Positions 24,155 to 61,745 of a stretch of 64,000 nt of DNA are shown here, one piece after another. The stretch lies in contig CM067526.1 in assembly GCA_034509925.1 (NCBI GenBank), positions 3,136,001 through 3,200,000 on the forward strand. The letters are read 5' to 3'. A program made the translations under genes and the position numbers. Source of the stretch: Hirudinaria manillensis. Lineage: Eukaryota; Annelida; Clitellata; Hirudinida; Hirudinidae. The notes under the pieces are model-generated. The model did no database searches. It saw only the letters and a program-made list of their open reading frames with translations, and was not told the origin of the DNA. Each line of letters opens with the position of its first letter. The first letter of the stretch is position 1.

Positions 24155-25827
24155 AAAGCAGTGGTTTTGGTCATAAATCCAAATATTTGGAGCTCTGAAG
24201 ATACATCATTTTTAATATCAAAGTCATCTTTAACGATCACGTCTTGTGTATGCATTGGCCAAAGGGCAGCCATTCTTTGGAGTGCATTGCAAGGAGTGAT
24301 TTCTGGAGTGATTTTGTTCTGTTTATTTGATCGGCAAGGAAAGAAATATCAGAGAAATTCAAAGAAATATTGAAAATGTTACGAACTCCATCCTGGTCAT
24401 CTTCGTCGTACGGTGACTTAATAGACTTCGAGCAACGATTTAATCTTGCTTTCATTGAACCAAGGGCGATTTGTCACTGATAAAATAAAATTTAACAAAA
24501 AAAAGTTCGCTTCATAAAAAAAAACTTTGAAAACGCAACGGAGGCTTTTTCAACCTAAATAAACTGTTAACCATTCCTACTTAAAAAGGCAAAATGAAAG
24601 TCATTCTTTTAAAAAAAATTGGAATGCTTAAAATACTAGAACGAAACTCATTTAGCACTGTCTCTGTTTCAGCTTTTCATTCGATAATTTATTCGCAATG
24701 TATTTAACTCGACTTTGAAGGCACCATTAATGTTTTTATCTAACATGACATAACGCACAACGATGTGTCGAGTTTTTCGTAAAGACGCGATTATGGAAAA
24801 GGCTAGAAGAATAGAGTGGAGATGGGGTGCAAAATACTTTGGTGTTCAGAATAACGAATCAAAGTGTTACAAGTAAACTTGTATTTCCCATCATATAAAA
24901 TGAAATAAATTTATTTTGTAGCGATTATAACGATTATATTTTTGATCAAACAAATAAAACTTCTCAAATAGATTCTCAGATGATTTTTCCGACGTACTCA
25001 AATTAAGTTCTTGCATGTCTAATGTTATCACGCAATCTCAATTTGAATGATAAAATGCTATTAGTACCACTTAATTAATATCGTAAGGATAATAGCCACA
25101 GCCCGCATTTCGATAAAGATAAGGCTTCCTGAAAAGTTGCCAGATCATTTAACGACAATTGTGTCAAGAATAGACCAGCTTTATTCGTTACGTTTTCATT
25201 TGATTTCCAATCATTCTATTGTTGCGCAATTAACTGGTCGTTTACTGACTCATTACTGACACACTTAAGTCTCGTTAAAATTACTCACGCTTATTGTATC
25301 AATATTTTAATATAAGAAATATTTTCTGAGAACGAGTTTCGATTCTGCACAAGCAGGAGTGCCGCCTGATGTTACAATAAATCGTTAACTTGAAGTAACT
25401 TTCTGAATTATGAATTAAAAGCCGTTATTTTTTTTAATGATAATTCACTAGCACGATGAGTGTCCTTACTGCCGCAGACAGGATGCATGATTAACTAAAA
25501 ATCTGAATTCCTATCAAATTATGCCGGGGTACTTAACCGAATGCGCATCAATTTTCACTATAAATGTAAAAAATAATTTGCTAAAAAGTCTTTATCATTG
25601 TTAGACATTATTCACCTTTCTTTACGCACAACATTCACACATTAATTGGAACCGGAGCTAAGCTGGTCGAGTGGTTGTTGTTTTGGCCTTCGAGAGAAGG
25701 TGTTGATAATTCGCAGCTTTCGTTCGGCGATTGATTTGTTTGGATTTCTTTGTTATTCCGAGCCTAAAAATATTAACTATGAACGTATAGTGATTAAGAA
25801 AGTTGATATCAGCTGTTGTTTACTTGT
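24155..25827. other. Intergenic region with poly(A) signal
   Basis: Begins with the 3' UTR of the giant gene, with AATAAA at 24484-24489. The remainder is AT-rich and leads into the 5' leader of the TAO kinase gene. The frames seen here (for example 25646-25831) lack motifs. Confidence 0.55.
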
Positions 25828-32202
<6,375 letters not shown>

Positions 32203-33377
32203 GAATTAAGAGTCCCGAAAGATCAGCTCTGCTACGACGAGACACTTACTAATGACGAACGTGTAAGGAAACGATTAACTTTAATAACTGGTTGATAGGG
32301 TTTGTAGTAGACAACTCCTGGTTTGTTATTTATTGGGTGTTGCACCAGTTTGTTTGTTTTCGTGGTTTTCCAGTTCGTATTATCATTAATGATAACGTTT
32401 CGACTCCATCATGTACAAACTCAAATTGTCGGCAATGTTATCGATCGCTTCTGGAGGCAAATCAATCATCCACAAGTGAAATTTCAAGCCTGGGTTGTTG
32501 GATGTCGGGTATTTAAGTTATTCCGTGCTGGCGTCTTCGACATACCTTGGCACAAAAGTTGGAGTCACACTCTCGAGCATTGCCTTATTTGTTCTGTATT
32601 TTTGTAAATTCCACAAATGGCCGTCGGTCTTTGCTTAAGCATTCGTTTGTGTGCATTCCTTCTGACGTGTAAAGCCAGCTCTTTGACCTCGATTCAATCC
32701 TTCAAATGATGTCAGTATTTACGTTAACTAATGCTTTTCTATTTTCTTTTATTTATTTAATTTTCGTCTCCAGATCCACATTCTCCTACGCGATCTTCGC
32801 TCGTCCATGTTTAGTGCACGGCTGTCGTATTTAAAGCTCACCTTATCGGACTGTTTTTCAAACGTTCCACGATTTTCAGGAATTCGTAACTCATCCGCTC
32901 CGTTTGTGCCTCCAAGCGACATTTGAAGCAATGATGACTTTTGAACGCTCGCCGATTAAACGCAATGTAGCTTAACATTAAACAATCAGACTTGACTTAA
33001 CACTCCGTGCACCCCTAACGAACATCTCCGCATCGGTGGTTGGTCGCTGGTGAGTTCAATGAAATCGTTCGTCACGCGAGAAGCACGAAGCTTTCCATCT
33101 GCTACCTGACACTCGCCAGCACCATAATGCGTGAAAAAGCCGTTTTTAATGTTTTTATTTTTGCGCTTTTTATTTGAATTTCATAACTAAGTTGCAAGGT
33201 TATACTAATTTTAAGCAGTTTTCTTATTTTTAAGCACCTGCTAAGTATTAGCGATTTTACCCCAGCAACTGTCACATTTAAAGAAATGGATAAGAAAAAT
33301 ATAGTCTTGAGTTTCAACCAAAATGAAGTACCAAGCCACTTTAGTAGCGTGGCAAAAAACATATTGCAAATTAAGTA
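32203..33377. other. Convergent intergenic region
   Basis: Lies between the stop of the TAO kinase gene (+) and the stop of the 2,028-codon gene (-), so it holds two 3' UTRs. Short frames at 32292-32607 have no recognisable motif. No RNA gene or mobile element is visible. Confidence 0.5.
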
Positions 33378-36300
33378 TCACATCACGGACCACTTGGAAA
33401 AATAAGTGCTGATAGGATTGCATCCTAGCATCTCGGTGGTTCTGAGAGAATTGAGTGACGTGCTCTTCCTGATGGCTCTCAGCTTAGTGATGCCTTGCGG
33501 ACTGATGGCAAATGCTCCGCCGATCTTTAATCTTCTTGCTTTCTTCCTGCCAAAGTTCTGTTTGATTCTCATTTCTTTGTGTACCTTTTTATCTCTAATG
33601 AGCAGATTCTTGGCATGGTTAACTTTTAATGCTTTTGAAAAAGAGTGACCAGGGAAGAAGCTTCTATTGCAGTAATCATTGTGGAAACAGACAGAATCAG
33701 GGTGGGTTCTGTTATCAAAATTTTGAAAACCATGGTCTCTTTGACCCAATGTTTTTGGCATTGTTTCGATGGCATTGCTTGAATTGCCCAAACGACGCTT
33801 GCAATCGGTCGAAGTCAAAGGTCTGCTCTTTTTCTGAAAGTCACACATCTTTATTTTGTTGCTGTGAGGGCATTTGGCCAAGAAAGATTTTGTTTCTTGA
33901 ATGGAATCAGATGTTCTGGCAAAAGTTGGGCAACATGAGTTGTGGGGAACTCTGCTTTGGAAAGCTTGCTTTTTTGAATGGGGAGTAATGATATTTTGAA
34001 TTTCTGCAAAAGAATTTTGCCTCGCATCCGTTGCAGTACCATTTCCTTTTCTGGACTCCAGATTGTCTTTTAATAGGCAATATGCATTGACAGATCCTCC
34101 ATCTTGTTGCAAGGCTTGGAAACATTTTGAATTGCTGTTGTTTCTGCAAGAGTTTTGCATCTGGCACAGCATCGGTCTCATTGGCATGCTAGCAGCCTTG
34201 TGACCTTGGAAGTCCTTATTCATTTGATGAGCTTGAATGACAACCTCAGGATTTCTTAACGATGAGGACATTTTATTTGACAACAATGACATGTAAGGTT
34301 CCTGCTTATCTCCGCCAATGTAACCTCTCTTAATATTTTCTAAACCTGAGTTCAGATGAACATTTTCTGAAGTTTCTGGAATTTGCCTTCTTTGTGAACT
34401 GAAAATTGTGTCATTTAGCTTGGTGCTGCAGGCATGGGATTGATGAGAACTGACCAACTGATTAACTACCCTTTCACCTTCATTACCTTGCATCCTTGGT
34501 ACTTGTAAATTGATCTTTCCACTTTGCCTTTGATACACAGGATGTTCTGCTGGATTTTGGAAGCTGAAAAACTGAAATGTGTTAGAACTATTCTGAGATT
34601 TTTCTGGCACTGGTAAATTTTTTGGAACTGCTTGATTTGGGTTAATAGAATGAGGCACCTGCTCCACACAAGCTCTGGGATAAAGCATACCATTGGCAAA
34701 TTTGTTGGCAGTAGGTGTGTTATTATGAGTCTCTTTTGTCCAGTTGCCAAGTATATTTTCTTTAAAAATTGTTGCCTGTGCTGGGCAATTATTTATTGTT
34801 TGTCTATAAGTAGAAAAATCAACTTTTTCATTCTTTTTAGAATTGCCGTTCAAAAGAAGCGTCGGTGAAAAGAACCTCATAGAGGAAGACAAGGGCTCCC
34901 TTGCCTGAAAGTCATGGGGACTACCCTTCGGGTTGGCATACCTAACATTGGGTGAATACATGACTACATTGTCTGAGGAGTTCGGCCGAAATGTCGTCGA
35001 TGCGGGCAATGCCTGGACTTGATTTTGACAAAAATTTGGAACGTTTGGTGCTTGGAAGTCAGGACCTTGGTAAATGTTGTTGGCATTACTCCTCAAACTA
35101 GGATTGACAAAGTTTTCAGGATTCATACTCAAACCATTGTTTTGAGGGAACAACAAATTAGCAAAATCAATATTGTGTGGTGCAGGATGGTTTTTTATTA
35201 GCTTGTCATACATTTCCAATCGCTCGCAGACCGTCTTTTCTAAGCACTCCATTTTCCTCTTTTGGTCCAGTTCGTAATCGATCATTTGCTGACGCGTGGC
35301 ACTCAGCTCTCCTATAAAATTCGATCTTTCTCTTTTTAATGTGTCTCTTAGTCTCTCTAATTCAGAAAGTAGAAGATTTCTTGTTTCATCTCTTTCTCTC
35401 AGCATTCTTTTTACAGACTGCATGCTCAATAAAGAATGATCGGCAGAATAATTTGGAGCGAGAAAAGGATGTTGACTTCGGTGTCTCCTTCCGCTTCTGG
35501 GTTTGTATAGCACTTCCTTCATTATTCTACTATCTGGACATTCTTTCACTAAATGATTAATTGTTGGAGAGATTTTTCTGAATTTCCTAGATGAATTGTT
35601 GTTATTTTGGTCACGTTCTTTCCTTTCCTTGTAATTTATTTCAAATTTTGCCTCAGATTCATTCTGTAGCACTTCACTGGCATTTTTCATATTTAGCAAG
35701 AATCTTCTCTGAACTGAGCATGGTGAAGATATATAAAATTGTCCAAAACATCTTTTTTCCAAATTTGTTCTATCTGTCCTTGAAACATATTTGATTTCCT
35801 CAAAACAGCTGTTCTCACCATTATCATAATTCTTTTCACCAAGATCATATTCTGAAATCTTACATCTATTTTGTTGAATTTGTGTGATCATTTCAGGTCC
35901 CTCACATTTTTTAATTTCACTAGCTTGAAGTTCATGGTCCTGATTGTATTGCACTTTCTCATTGGACACTGACTCCAAACAATTATCTTTTTTAACAACT
36001 TGCAATTTTTCTGGATTATGTGTGTGGAATATCTCTGGATCACCATCCAGAAAGACATTGAGGCAACATTCTGTTCCATTTAAATTATCTACAGACTTAT
36101 TATTAGAATCACTTTGATTGATTTCAGAGTCTCTGGGTACATTCTGAGGGGAATGCTTCTCACAAATGTCACTTAATTTATTGCTATTCAAATTGCAAAT
36201 GCAAGATTCAAAGTTGAGATCCTGAGAAATACTTTTAAAATCTTCCGAGGTTCCTGACTTCTTAACCGATGGCTGGCAGATATCTTTCTCATTGCCATGC

Positions 36301-39300
36301 ATTTCTTTCAACTGATTGCAACTTTTTAGAGAACATTGAAGAGGACATGTGGAACAGCATGTCGGATTTGCATCGTTTTTATCTGGAGCTTGATTGCATT
36401 CATTTCTGTCCTGATTGAATACTGACAGATGTTCTTGCAAGGCTTTCATTAGCTCTGACAACTGTTGAGTGCATATCATGTTGTGCTTGGCGTGAGCAGG
36501 CTCGATATTATTCCAGAGATGACTAAAGCATCTGAAAATTGTGCTGCATTGATTGCAATACATGTTTTTATCTGAATCATCAACTCTTTGGGCAATTAGG
36601 TGGATTGAGCCATGGTTACTGTTGTTATTATTATTATTATTTGTATTCTGGAAGCCACCATCAGAATCAACAAACTCCACATGTTGTCCAATATTTTCAA
36701 AACACAATTTCATTTGATTTTCACAGTTTTCAAAATTGATGTTTGATTTAGGACATTCATGACAGTAATTAAGTTCATCTTTTTCTGACTTGAAGGGCCT
36801 TGCTTTATTTTGTCCAATCTCATCAAAATAATCACTGTCTTCCAGATGACAGCAATGATTTCCAGCCACATCACCTGATGAACTAACAGATGCCTCAGAT
36901 GCTGGAAAGCAATATATGGATTCACAAATATCACACTTGTGTAAATTCAGTCTCACTTGCCTCTGCATTTGAGAACAATCGTGCACCAAATGGCAGAAAT
37001 CATTTCCAAATTCTTTTTGATGATGATGACAATTTCTGCACTGAGGATTCGGTGATGTTATGGAACTTTGGCTTCTTTGCTTACAGCAATGACCATCGCT
37101 TTCTTGTGAATCTGTCTCATGAGGGATTGCATCTTCACCACACCAACCTTCATTAATCAAAGTTCTGAAAGATTCCTTCCTTTTTGAATCTGTTTGATAA
37201 GTGCTCACACGACAGAATTTTTTGAAATTTATTGGTAGTTGATCAAATTGTATCAAATCAGTTTTTGAAAGTGATCTTCTAGGATTTTGAGGCTCATCAA
37301 AATTAGGGGATGATTGACTAATGTTGGGCTTGAGGTCACAACAAGCACCATCAATGGCCTGGAGAGGGTAAGAAGATCCCACCTGAGGATCAGAATCTTC
37401 ATTAAGAGCTTCGACTTGACAATTATTCCCATTAGAATTAGCAATGTTTCTTTGTTTCAGGTTTTCCTTATTTACTATTTTATGCATATCCCTTCCATCA
37501 TCTCCTATGCTAATCCTGACAACATCATTGCTGGAACCTTCATGGAAGTCCTTCATGCTCTTGGACCATACAGCCTCTTCAAGGGCTTGGTCTATGTAAT
37601 CACTGGAACATTTCTGCCCCAGAGAGGAGCATACTGAAGTAGTGCCATAGCCATCAAAATCGTTTTTGTTGGCAGAACCATGGCTTCTAGTGATCTTATC
37701 AGCAAACTCATCCAAGTTATTAAAAGCTTTTGCATCATCATAACTAATGGCGGAAGTATCATAGTTATTAGCTGACCTATCGTTGTTAGTGACTGGCCTA
37801 TCATTATTAGAGGCTGATCTATCATTGGCTGACCAATCAGGATTAGCATCTGGCACATCACAAGCAGTTGCTGGCTTATCCAAAGTGTTGGCTGTATGAT
37901 TAGGTGCAGCTGTTATCTTATTGAAATCAGAAGTCATGACTTGGTCAAAACGATCATATTCGCTAATTGCCCAGTTACGCATCATGGCCTCATCCTTTCC
38001 TTCGACATTCCTCCCGTAAAGTCCACTCCTACTGTTTTGGCGGTCATCGCAAGTGGCCTCATTGAACATAGCCGATATGTTTTTCCATTTCCTAAATACC
38101 TCCGAGGGTATGCGTTCTTGGTGTTCAGCATTAGTTCTCTCCAGGTAATCTATATATTCTTCCCCTGGAAACTCATCCATATGAGAAGTTCGTGGTTTCC
38201 CACTGAGGCGATGAATAAAATTATTTTTCTCTTTCGGGGTGGCTCTAGCTTTAGGAATGATGATATCCCTAAATTCCTTTTTTGGTGCCTGCTCAAGTTT
38301 TTTCTCAATTTTTGGTTTTGAACTGAGAGCTTTGGGGGCTACAGTCTGAGTGGTCGCTTCATAAGATGGTGGCTTGCATCGAGTCGAAGGTTTTTGAGAC
38401 TTGGAGGATTTCTTGATATGCTTGAGGTAATGAGGACTAGAAGGATCAGATAAAATATAACTTTTTATGCTACTTACTGGTCCTTTGGCTTCTGAGAAAC
38501 GCTTAAAATTTTTGCTGTTCACGTCAGAACCCATTCTTATGTTTTGAGGCACATTCTTATGAGAATTTGAACAATTGTGCTGAAAATCATTGACCACATC
38601 ATGTAAATCAAGCTTCAGTTCATCTGGCAAGAAAATTTGATTTTCATTTGTGGTATTGGCATCTTCATCAAGATAACCACCACCTTCATCGTGTGGTTGA
38701 TTCTTCTCTGATTCTTCATGTTCTAGAATCTCCCATGAATCAATGTTATCTTTTGGGTCTTGGTCCTTTGAATTTTTTGAATCCTTGTCATGTTCAATCT
38801 TATCACACTTTTTGTCAACAGGATTTTCCTTTCCTACTGAACATAGATTTTCATCTGAAGTTTCACTATCATCTTCATCACAATAATAATAACCATATTC
38901 ATCATTGTTATTGTTACACTGGAAGTCTTCTTTTAAGTCAATGCTCTGTTCAAAGCTGTTTTTGATGCTTTTAGATCCAATAGCTCCATAATAGTACTTC
39001 CTATCAGTAACAATCATATTATTTTTCAATACCTCATGATACCGATTTCTATATCCTTCTAAGTCAGGCAAGTCTATACCTGTTTCTTGGGTCACATTGC
39101 AATTTGCACTTTGATTGAATTCAGGTTTTGAAACAAAATTTTCTTTTTGAACACGAACTCGTGGTACTGGTATCTTTTGATTTAAGGGATTCCTACTTTT
39201 GGCTATGTCCGACAATATAAATTGGCTTTTACAGGCCATTGGGTTTTTAGAATAAAGATGTACTTGCCACAATTTCTCTTTAGCTAAATCCAACTCCTGT

Positions 39301-39464
39301 GTAAGCTCCAGATTTCTTGCAGCACTTCTCTGGACTATTTGCAAGAATTGCAGAGCTTGACTATCATAACTGCTCGGCGGAAGTTCAAAGTTGGGCTCCT
39401 TCGCGGTATTAAACTCTATGCGTGATGCCAAGCGTTGCAACTTACCTCCAGGACTCGATTCCAT
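33378..39464 (-). CDS. Large Asn/Ser-rich protein with Cys/His clusters and a coiled coil, unrecognised
   Basis: Single open frame of 2,028 residues that I do not recognise. The N-terminus (residues ~35-65) is an amphipathic, probably helical segment (LQIVQRSAARNLELTQELDL). The middle is acidic and rich in Asn, Ser and Asp. It has a run of Asn (near 36620-36650) and an NDRS/NNDRP-type micro-repeat (near 37750-37860). Cys/His-rich patches lie at about residues 806-880 (CRNCHHHQ, CDICESIYC), 960-975 (YCNQCSTIFRC) and 1030-1050, suggesting metal binding. A clear charged coiled coil lies at about 1345-1430 (MLRERDETRNLLLSELERLR), followed by a Gln/Asn/Pro-rich stretch and a basic C-terminus (FGRKKARRLKIGG). 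The coiled coil vaguely recalls centrosomal or sperm-tail proteins, which I cannot confirm. A perfect donor (GGAG|GTAAGT) overlaps codons 6-8, so the first exon may be only a few codons long in some transcripts. That an ORF of this size arises by chance is excluded. Confidence 0.8.
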   Translation of the reverse strand: MESSPGGKLQRLASRIEFNTAKEPNFELPPSSYDSQALQFLQIVQRSAARNLELTQELDLAKEKLWQVHLYSKNPMACKSQFILSDIAKSRNPLNQKIPVPRVRVQKENFVSKPEFNQSANCNVTQETGIDLPDLEGYRNRYHEVLKNNMIVTDRKYYYGAIGSKSIKNSFEQSIDLKEDFQCNNNNDEYGYYYCDEDDSETSDENLCSVGKENPVDKKCDKIEHDKDSKNSKDQDPKDNIDSWEILEHEESEKNQPHDEGGGYLDEDANTTNENQIFLPDELKLDLHDVVNDFQHNCSNSHKNVPQNIRMGSDVNSKNFKRFSEAKGPVSSIKSYILSDPSSPHYLKHIKKSSKSQKPSTRCKPPSYEATTQTVAPKALSSKPKIEKKLEQAPKKEFRDIIIPKARATPKEKNNFIHRLSGKPRTSHMDEFPGEEYIDYLERTNAEHQERIPSEVFRKWKNISAMFNEATCDDRQNSRSGLYGRNVEGKDEAMMRNWAISEYDRFDQVMTSDFNKITAAPNHTANTLDKPATACDVPDANPDWSANDRSASNNDRPVTNNDRSANNYDTSAISYDDAKAFNNLDEFADKITRSHGSANKNDFDGYGTTSVCSSLGQKCSSDYIDQALEEAVWSKSMKDFHEGSSNDVVRISIGDDGRDMHKIVNKENLKQRNIANSNGNNCQVEALNEDSDPQVGSSYPLQAIDGACCDLKPNISQSSPNFDEPQNPRRSLSKTDLIQFDQLPINFKKFCRVSTYQTDSKRKESFRTLINEGWCGEDAIPHETDSQESDGHCCKQRSQSSITSPNPQCRNCHHHQKEFGNDFCHLVHDCSQMQRQVRLNLHKCDICESIYCFPASEASVSSSGDVAGNHCCHLEDSDYFDEIGQNKARPFKSEKDELNYCHECPKSNINFENCENQMKLCFENIGQHVEFVDSDGGFQNTNNNNNNNSNHGSIHLIAQRVDDSDKNMYCNQCSTIFRCFSHLWNNIEPAHAKHNMICTQQLSELMKALQEHLSVFNQDRNECNQAPDKNDANPTCCSTCPLQCSLKSCNQLKEMHGNEKDICQPSVKKSGTSEDFKSISQDLNFESCICNLNSNKLSDICEKHSPQNVPRDSEINQSDSNNKSVDNLNGTECCLNVFLDGDPEIFHTHNPEKLQVVKKDNCLESVSNEKVQYNQDHELQASEIKKCEGPEMITQIQQNRCKISEYDLGEKNYDNGENSCFEEIKYVSRTDRTNLEKRCFGQFYISSPCSVQRRFLLNMKNASEVLQNESEAKFEINYKERKERDQNNNNSSRKFRKISPTINHLVKECPDSRIMKEVLYKPRSGRRHRSQHPFLAPNYSADHSLLSMQSVKRMLRERDETRNLLLSELERLRDTLKRERSNFIGELSATRQQMIDYELDQKRKMECLEKTVCERLEMYDKLIKNHPAPHNIDFANLLFPQNNGLSMNPENFVNPSLRSNANNIYQGPDFQAPNVPNFCQNQVQALPASTTFRPNSSDNVVMYSPNVRYANPKGSPHDFQAREPLSSSMRFFSPTLLLNGNSKKNEKVDFSTYRQTINNCPAQATIFKENILGNWTKETHNNTPTANKFANGMLYPRACVEQVPHSINPNQAVPKNLPVPEKSQNSSNTFQFFSFQNPAEHPVYQRQSGKINLQVPRMQGNEGERVVNQLVSSHQSHACSTKLNDTIFSSQRRQIPETSENVHLNSGLENIKRGYIGGDKQEPYMSLLSNKMSSSLRNPEVVIQAHQMNKDFQGHKAASMPMRPMLCQMQNSCRNNSNSKCFQALQQDGGSVNAYCLLKDNLESRKGNGTATDARQNSFAEIQNIITPHSKKQAFQSRVPHNSCCPTFARTSDSIQETKSFLAKCPHSNKIKMCDFQKKSRPLTSTDCKRRLGNSSNAIETMPKTLGQRDHGFQNFDNRTHPDSVCFHNDYCNRSFFPGHSFSKALKVNHAKNLLIRDKKVHKEMRIKQNFGRKKARRLKIGGAFAISPQGITKLRAIRKSTSLNSLRTTEMLGCNPISTYFSKWSVM
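37740..37860 (-). repeat. Coding micro-repeat (NDRS/NNDRP units)
   Basis: Related units of about 21-24 bases containing tatcattattag / gatctatc-type sequence encode repeating Asn-Asp-Arg-Ser/Pro blocks (residues ~535-575 of the 2,028-residue protein). Confidence 0.6.
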
Positions 39465-40457
39465 GCAAGCAATGACCTAAGCTTTTTTGTTAACTTATTT
39501 GTTATTGTGACTATTAAAACGAAAAATTTGGTGTCATCATAAACTAAACTTCGGCTGGAAAGCAGGCCATTAACTTTCACGTTTTACACCTTATTCAAAA
39601 TAGCGGAGAAACGTCTCAGAAATCAAAATTTTCATTGGCGTTCCTATGGCGGAGTTGTTGTCTCAATTAAAAAAAAAACTCTCTGATATTAAAAATTACT
39701 TGTTTGAAACAATATCTGCTCAAAATTGAGTAGAACCATAAATTTTGCAATTTTCCGAAGGGAGTTCGATATCAACGGAGACCGGTAAATCCAATAGAAC
39801 TACATGCCACGGAAAAACCACAAACTCGAAAAATTGCAAGTTCCACCAGTTTGCGCATTATTTTACTAATTAAAAAAAATTACGTTTTCGCGGGAAAGGA
39901 ATGATGAGAACTAGGCAGCTAGTTAATCCATTAAAAACATTTATGCCGAGACTATGATGGGAATTTAGACGATTTTAAAACAGACATGGCTAGACGTTCA
40001 CTTTACAAATGATTTTCAATAAATGACCACTAATGACGAATAGTTTCAATATTATTCTACACCATACAAAGATTATACGTAACAAGTCGAATTTGACATG
40101 ATATGACAAATTTCAATCCATTTGCTTTAATTTGCAACACTGGTAAGTAATGTTAAAACAGAATTGATTCTTTATAGAACGAAAAGTGAATTGAAAATAA
40201 TATGAAAGTGCCAGCAGCTTAGACCACCTTTGATTTTTTTTTATTTCGACAGCCTCATTTCACTCTGAGTCACGAAAGGTGTGCCTCGTTAACTATAAAT
40301 CTTCAATAGTAACAATTTTTTAAAGGAACCTATTTTTGTTATGCTTGCGGTAATGCTCCGTTTTGAAGTTAAAATCTACATTTACATGTTTATGAAATTA
40401 GATTCAAAAGGCCTTGACCGTAGTATAAGATTCTTCCTTTCCTGCCGTAGTTTAAAA
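39465..40457. other. Intergenic region between two minus-strand genes
   Basis: Contains the promoter and leader of the 2,028-codon gene and the 3' UTR of the receptor gene. A minus-strand AATAAA (tttatt on the + strand at 40240-40245) lies about 210 bases after the receptor stop codon. No exon is visible. Confidence 0.55.
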
Positions 40458-59505
<19,048 letters not shown>

Positions 59506-60329
59506 GGTACCTACGAATCCGGTCAACCATGACGCTTCCAAGTGCACCCTCCGTCGTACCGAGCCCTCGGGCTAAGGAGTTGGTCCCCCCTCTCCTTTTT
59601 GGAAGCCCCGCTTTTGGCAGCAGCGGTCCGTTCCTGCGACTGGTTTCGGAGGACACCTTAGCGCGTAGGAAAATGCTGCTCCACAAAGTCTTCCGATTTG
59701 TTTTATTTACTTATAAATATATTTATTAATATTAATATTAAGTTTGGATATTAATAATTAAGAATGTCTCGTTGTATATTTTGTACTATTTAAAATATTT
59801 TAGCTATTTGAGAATATCTTGCATATATTTATGTAAGAATATTTGAAAATTATAAACAAAGTAGATCTACTTGCTCCTTTTAAAGACAACTCCTAAAAAG
59901 CAAAGCAAGGCAATGTGATTCTCCAACTTTTCGTTCCGATAAAACGTCAATTTACGATCGATTTAAAAATAAAAGAAATTAATTAGAAAATCTTTTCAAT
60001 TGGAATCCCGATTTCAAATTACAATTTAATCAATCACATCCGATAAACTTCCAAAGCGATCGGCAGCCGGCTAACATTCGGCTAACTTTTCTTTTTTCAG
60101 AAAAAAGAAAAAACAAAAACAAAGCAGATAAATAAAAGAAATCAGCTTTTAAATTTCGAGATTTTATAATTTAGATCGCAATCGTAAAGAAATAATTTCA
60201 ATCTCTTTGATTTCCACGGTGCTGTTCGTAGCTCGCTCCGGTGACTCCAGCGGTCCTCCATCCACGGAGCTGGGTGTGGCACAGGCGCGTCATATAGCCG
60301 ACTACAGGACGTGGAAGTAAGCGCCGAGT

Positions 60330-60410
60330 GTCTCTGCGTGCGTGTGTGCGTGCGTCCAGTCTTGTGCGTGCGTGTGTGCGTGCTTCCAGTCTTGTGCGTG
60401 TGAGCAACAA
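60330..60410. repeat. GTGC-rich tandem duplication (about 32 bp, two copies)
   Basis: The unit gtgcgtgcgtgtgtgcgtgc, followed by tccagtctt, occurs twice in tandem and partly a third time. Confidence 0.75.
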
Positions 60411-61662
60411 GAACAACGAGCATTCTCGCAAGCATGCTCCGAGGAGGTTGTTGCTCGGAATTTCCGAATCCTGGAAAGAGATGTCGATGATGACGACGAC
60501 GACGACGACGACGAAAGTGATGGTAGTAGTTGTTGGGGCGGTGGCGATGATGATGATGATGATCGTGATGACGATGATGACGACGAAGATGTCGTCTTTG
60601 GAGCAGACGTGTTTTGTTCAATGGAGGGAAATAACTGGCGTCTTGAAGGTTCCTCCATTTTTGGAGATTCAAAGCTGACAAGCGTCGAATAACAAAAAAA
60701 AGTCGAAAGTCATTTTAATAAAAAAAAAGTTAATTTTTTGCGTTGAGACTTCATTTCAAATTGTGAATTATCGTGAGCGTTCATTCTGATTTCCAAGCGC
60801 TGCATTTCAAATCCGCGGATCCGACTGCTTCAACCCTTTCGACCACTGAACCAATCATAAACGCGACCCCTCCTCGGATCTTGGGCCAAAAAAAGTTTCA
60901 AACGTGCGTGGAAGTCGGACTTAAAGGAGCATGCGCAGTAACCGGAAGTGAAGGGAAAGTGCTGGAATAAGAAGCGCCCTTCACGATAGAAGGTAAAATC
61001 CTGGAGATTATTTTGATCGCGAAAAGGCTCCTTTGAAATGGCGGAAAGAGATTTTTGAAAAGAATTAAGTAACCCCGGTTTTAGTTTCTCAGGCTATCGC
61101 TCACCCAGTCAACCCAGTCAACCCAGTCACCCTCATTATTCCTCCTCAGCCCCAATACCTCCCCACCAAATTTATTTCCAATCTCGAATCAGCCCTGGGG
61201 CTCTCTTGGCCGATTTTTTGTATTGGATGTTGATTGAGAAATTCAACATCAGAGGGAGCGGAAGAAATTTGATTACTTTTTGGCTCCCTTTTTCCCGTCG
61301 GAAGTTCTCGCTTTTTCGCGCCTCTTCGTGCGACGTCTGCTGACTCGTTCGTGTTTTATTTCGATTTTAAAATGTTTATAATTTAAAATAACATATAATT
61401 TAAAATATTATCATTTACATGTTAATATAAATTTTTTTGAGCATAAAAACATTTTAAAAAGTCAAGAAACTTAAAGTAAAGAAAGGTTATCACAATTTAT
61501 AACTTAAAAATCAGTTATAATAATATTTAAAATAATTATCGAGAAGATTTTCACGGATTATAATTTATATAATAATTTCATAATAATTATTGAACAGCCT
61601 CGGAACGATGAGAAATCCCTTATCGTTGCTACTTAATTAGATTCAATTCGTATTCAATCCGG

Positions 61663-61745
61663 ATGATGATGATGATGACGACGACGATGATGGTGGTGAC
61701 GATAGTGACGATGATGATGATGATGATGATGGTGGTGATGATTTG
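61663..61745. repeat. GAT/GAC trinucleotide repeat
   Basis: Mixed gat, gac and ggt triplets in the intergenic region. Confidence 0.8.

Noticed and set aside
60142-60692. Frames of 116-179 codons on both strands
   Set aside because: Made largely of GAT/GTGC-type repeats, with strong overlap on both strands and no recognisable domain.
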